Source of the DNA: Pedobacter sp. SYSU D00535
GTDB taxonomy: Bacteria; Bacteroidota; Bacteroidia; Sphingobacteriales; Sphingobacteriaceae
Direction: 5' to 3'
DNA length: 64,000 nt
Assembly (NCBI RefSeq): GCF_017355855.1
Contig: NZ_JAFEWD010000003.1
Span: 310,001-374,000, forward strand
The notes beneath the pieces are model-generated. The model saw nothing but the letters and a program-made list of their open reading frames with translations. It had not been told where the DNA came from and ran no database searches. Shown piece after piece: positions 61,711-64,000 of the stretch (positions within the stretch are counted from its first letter, which is position 1; the number at the start of each line of letters is the position of its first letter). A program made the position numbers and the translations under genes.

Positions 61711-62406
61711 TTGGAAACGATATTAGAAGTTAGGAATTTAAGTAAGACCTACGAAAGTGCCGGAGAACAACTAACTGTTCTCGACGATATTAATTTTTCT
61801 ATTGAAAAGGGTTCGACAGTCTCGATAGTCGGACCTTCGGGAAGTGGAAAAACTACGTTGCTGGGACTATGTGCGGGATTGGACAGAAGTACTGCCGGTG
61901 AAATACTCTTAAATAATATCCCGCTCAGCCCGCTGAATGAGGATCAGCGTGCTCAGGTGCGCAACCAGTATGTGGGTTTTATTTTTCAGAACTTTCAGCT
62001 GCTGCCTACACTAACAGCTTTGGAAAATGTAATGGTCCCGCTGGAGCTGCGGGGCGAGTTAAATATCAGACCAAGAGCAATGGAGCTTCTGGAAAAGGTC
62101 GGTTTAGCTAACCGGAGTCACCACTATCCCTCGCAACTTTCGGGAGGAGAGCAGCAGCGCGTGTCTCTAGCCAGAGCTTTTTCCAATAGTCCAAAAATCT
62201 TATTTGCCGACGAGCCTACGGGAAACCTGGATGCTGAAACGAGCGAGAGGATTGTGAAGCTGATCTTTGATCTGAACAGGGAGCAGGGTACCACCTTGGT
62301 ACTGGTTACGCACGATCTGGAGCTCGCATCCAAAACCGGCCGTATTATCCGGATTAAAGGAGGGGTGATAGCAGGTGACGAGCAGTTAACCTCAGCTGAA
62401 GCGTAG
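61711..62406 (+). CDS. YbbA/LolD-type ABC ATP-binding protein
   Basis: 231 residues if started at TTG 61711 (ETILEVRNLSKTYE); an in-frame TTG at 61675 is an alternative, and no ATG exists in the right position. Walker A GPSGSGKT (41-48), signature LSGGEQ (143-148), FADEPTGNLD Walker B, and H-loop VTHD are all present, with the MacB/LolD-type 'GFIFQNFQLLPTLTALENV'. Together with the following permease it forms a YbbAP-like transporter. Confidence 0.9.
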   Translation: METILEVRNLSKTYESAGEQLTVLDDINFSIEKGSTVSIVGPSGSGKTTLLGLCAGLDRSTAGEILLNNIPLSPLNEDQRAQVRNQYVGFIFQNFQLLPTLTALENVMVPLELRGELNIRPRAMELLEKVGLANRSHHYPSQLSGGEQQRVSLARAFSNSPKILFADEPTGNLDAETSERIVKLIFDLNREQGTTLVLVTHDLELASKTGRIIRIKGGVIAGDEQLTSAEA

Positions 62407-64000
62407 ATGGAAACAAACAGTACTGTGAAGCTGAGCTGGCTGTTAAAAATGGCCTGGCGTGATAGCCGGAGAAACCGATCCCGATTGTTTTTATTCATTT
62501 CTTCCATCATACTTGGCATCGCGGCCCTCGTAGCTATTTATTCTTTCGGAGAAAGTTTGAGGAAAGATATAGATGCGCAGGCGGCGGGTTTGCTTGGCGC
62601 TGATTTGGTCATTTCAGGAAACAAAGCACTCAAAGCGGGGGAAGCAACTTTCCTTGATTCTATTGGGGATGAGCGGTCCTCAGAAAGAACATTTGCTTCC
62701 ATGATCCTTTTTCCAAAAGGAAACGGAACCCGGCTGGTACAAGCAAAGGCGCTCGAGGGACAGTTCCCGTACTACGGAGAGCTGGAAACCCAGCCTGAAA
62801 CCGCAGGCCGTAATTTCCTGAAGGGAAAAAACGCGCTGGTAGACAAAACCCTGATGCTCCAGTTCAATGCTCGGGTCGGGGATTCTGTACGGGTGGGGGA
62901 GGTAACTTTCGCCATTGCCGGAGTCCTCGAAAAAGCGCCGGGGCAAACCGGAATATCGGCATCTGTAGCTCCTGTTGTTTACATCCCACTAAAATACCTG
63001 GAAGAAACAAAGCTGATCCAGAAAGGCAGCAGAGTCAGTTACAAATACTACTACAAGTTCAATAAGCCGAATGTGGTAGACGCCGTCGTGAAGCAACTGG
63101 AACCAAGACTGGAGAAGCAGGATCTCGATGTTGACACGATCGAGTCGCAGAAGAAAGATACGGGCAGGTCATTTGAAGATTTGACTCAGTTTCTTTCACT
63201 GGTAGGGTTTATCGCCCTGCTGCTGGGTTGTATCGGAGTTGCCAGCGCGATCCATATTTACATCCGGGAAAAGATTGCGACGATAGCGGTGCTGCGCTGT
63301 CTGGGGGTAAAGGCGTCTCAGGCCTTCCTTATTTATCTTTTTCAAATTGCAGGTTTAGGCCTTATCGGATCAGTCATAGGGGCGGCGCTGGGCACGGTCG
63401 TGCAGTTTCTCTTACCGGTGGTACTAAAAGATCTACTGCCGGTAGATATTACGGTGGCAATTTCATGGGTGGCTATTTTACAGGGAATAGCGCTCGGGCT
63501 CTTCATCTCCATCCTATTCGCTCTGCTGCCATTAGTTTCCATCAGAAATATATCTCCTTTGAATACGCTTCGTGTTTCTGATGAGCACACAAGTGCGGTG
63601 AAAGACCCGATGAAGTGGCTGGTGTACCTGTTGATACTGATTTTTATTGCTGGATTTAGCTACCTGCAGTTGGGAAGCTGGAGGCAAGCGGCCTTCTTTA
63701 CTTTGGCCGTCATTGTTTCGTTCCTGATACTTGCGCTCACCGCGTCCTTGCTTATCTGGCTGGTGAGGAAGTTCTTCCCGACTTCATGGAGCTACCTTTG
63801 GCGGCAAGGGCTGGCCAACCTGTTTCGTCCTAATAATCAAACCCTAATCCTTGTGGTGTCGATTGGCTTGGGTACGGCTTTTATCAGTACGCTGTTCCTG
63901 GTTCAGGATCTGCTGATGAAGAGAGTGACCTTGTCCGCCAGCGGCAACCAGCCTAATATGGTGCTTTTTGATATTCAAACCGGCCAAAAGGAGGAAGTGA
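62407..64000 (+). CDS. YbbP-like ABC transporter permease, 3' end beyond window
   Basis: Starts METNSTVKLSWLLKMAWRDSRR on the base after the ATPase stop (TAG then ATG) and stays open to the end, 531 codons. One N-terminal TM (about 25-45), a periplasmic MacB-type domain (50-250), then TMs near 265-290, 315-340 and 350-380, with a second set starting near 400. The FtsX/MacB core is visible ('LVGFIALLLGCIGVASAIHIYIREKIATIAVLRCLGV' type). Family members of this doubled FtsX type (YbbP) are about 800 residues. The stop is not in view. Confidence 0.9.
   Translation, partial: METNSTVKLSWLLKMAWRDSRRNRSRLFLFISSIILGIAALVAIYSFGESLRKDIDAQAAGLLGADLVISGNKALKAGEATFLDSIGDERSSERTFASMILFPKGNGTRLVQAKALEGQFPYYGELETQPETAGRNFLKGKNALVDKTLMLQFNARVGDSVRVGEVTFAIAGVLEKAPGQTGISASVAPVVYIPLKYLEETKLIQKGSRVSYKYYYKFNKPNVVDAVVKQLEPRLEKQDLDVDTIESQKKDTGRSFEDLTQFLSLVGFIALLLGCIGVASAIHIYIREKIATIAVLRCLGVKASQAFLIYLFQIAGLGLIGSVIGAALGTVVQFLLPVVLKDLLPVDITVAISWVAILQGIALGLFISILFALLPLVSIRNISPLNTLRVSDEHTSAVKDPMKWLVYLLILIFIAGFSYLQLGSWRQAAFFTLAVIVSFLILALTASLLIWLVRKFFPTSWSYLWRQGLANLFRPNNQTLILVVSIGLGTAFISTLFLVQDLLMKRVTLSASGNQPNMVLFDIQTGQKEEV

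Overview
The window looks like a chromosomal segment of a member of the Bacteroidota, most likely Sphingobacteriaceae (Pedobacter-like). This is inferred from a SusC/SusD pair, many short lipoproteins with a Cys lipobox, a type IX secretion (Por) C-terminal sorting domain, a two-component propeller/Y_Y_Y sensor kinase, Bacteroidota families (DUF4374, DUF4476, DUF5689, FISUMP) and TAnnTTTG-type promoters. I see no IS element, phage, CRISPR or rRNA. The only RNA gene recognised is one tRNA-Ser(UGA).

Layout. 1-2400 (minus): a Gre/Rnk-like elongation factor cut by the window edge, a strongly diverged glutamate-synthase-like protein, and an unannotated 52-residue ORF inside a twice-repeated hairpin unit. 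2451-4954: a MATE exporter, then three small orphan ORFs. 5594-12020: SusC, SusD and a DUF5689 lipoprotein. 12265-19852: secreted and lipoprotein hypotheticals, a pair of large membrane proteins, a ThuA-like protein, two divergent SRPBCC proteins and small envelope proteins. 20303-22871: an MlaE-MlaF-MlaD (MCE) lipid transport operon. 22914-30963: a fatty-acid hydroxylase/sterol desaturase, a 1.3-kb-residue T9SS cargo with an unusual split Ig-like module, a PID-CTERM-like mini-protein, a lipoprotein, and a NYN-OST-HTH RNA-binding protein. 30945-36491: an oligogalacturonate-lyase-like propeller, a TetR regulator divergent from a beta-carbonic anhydrase, a DUF481 barrel, and a zinc alcohol dehydrogenase.

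36738-43021 is a coherent metal (probably iron/siderophore) uptake locus: an AraC regulator divergent from a TonB-dependent receptor, followed by DUF4374 and a PepSY transmembrane protein with a long charged insertion. 43124-48028 holds a BNR-4 propeller protein, the tRNA, a TPR/outer-membrane barrel protein and a FISUMP lipoprotein. 48134-50538 is a translationally coupled carbamoyltransferase/PIG-L deacetylase pair with no other biosynthetic genes nearby. 50857-57235 carries an orphan ECF sigma factor with a striking inverted repeat around its promoter, a NarL-type two-component system, and secreted proteins. 57556-64000 ends with small envelope proteins, an esterase, DUF4349, and a TesA lipase divergent from a YbbA/YbbP-like ABC transporter that runs off the window.

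The least explained parts are the repeated hairpin/mini-ORF unit at 1850-2360, the orphan ORF trio at 4179-4954, the split Ig module in the T9SS protein, the carbamoyltransferase/deacetylase pair, and a coding-like gap at 14586-14754. Family names come from motif recognition by eye; no database search was run.
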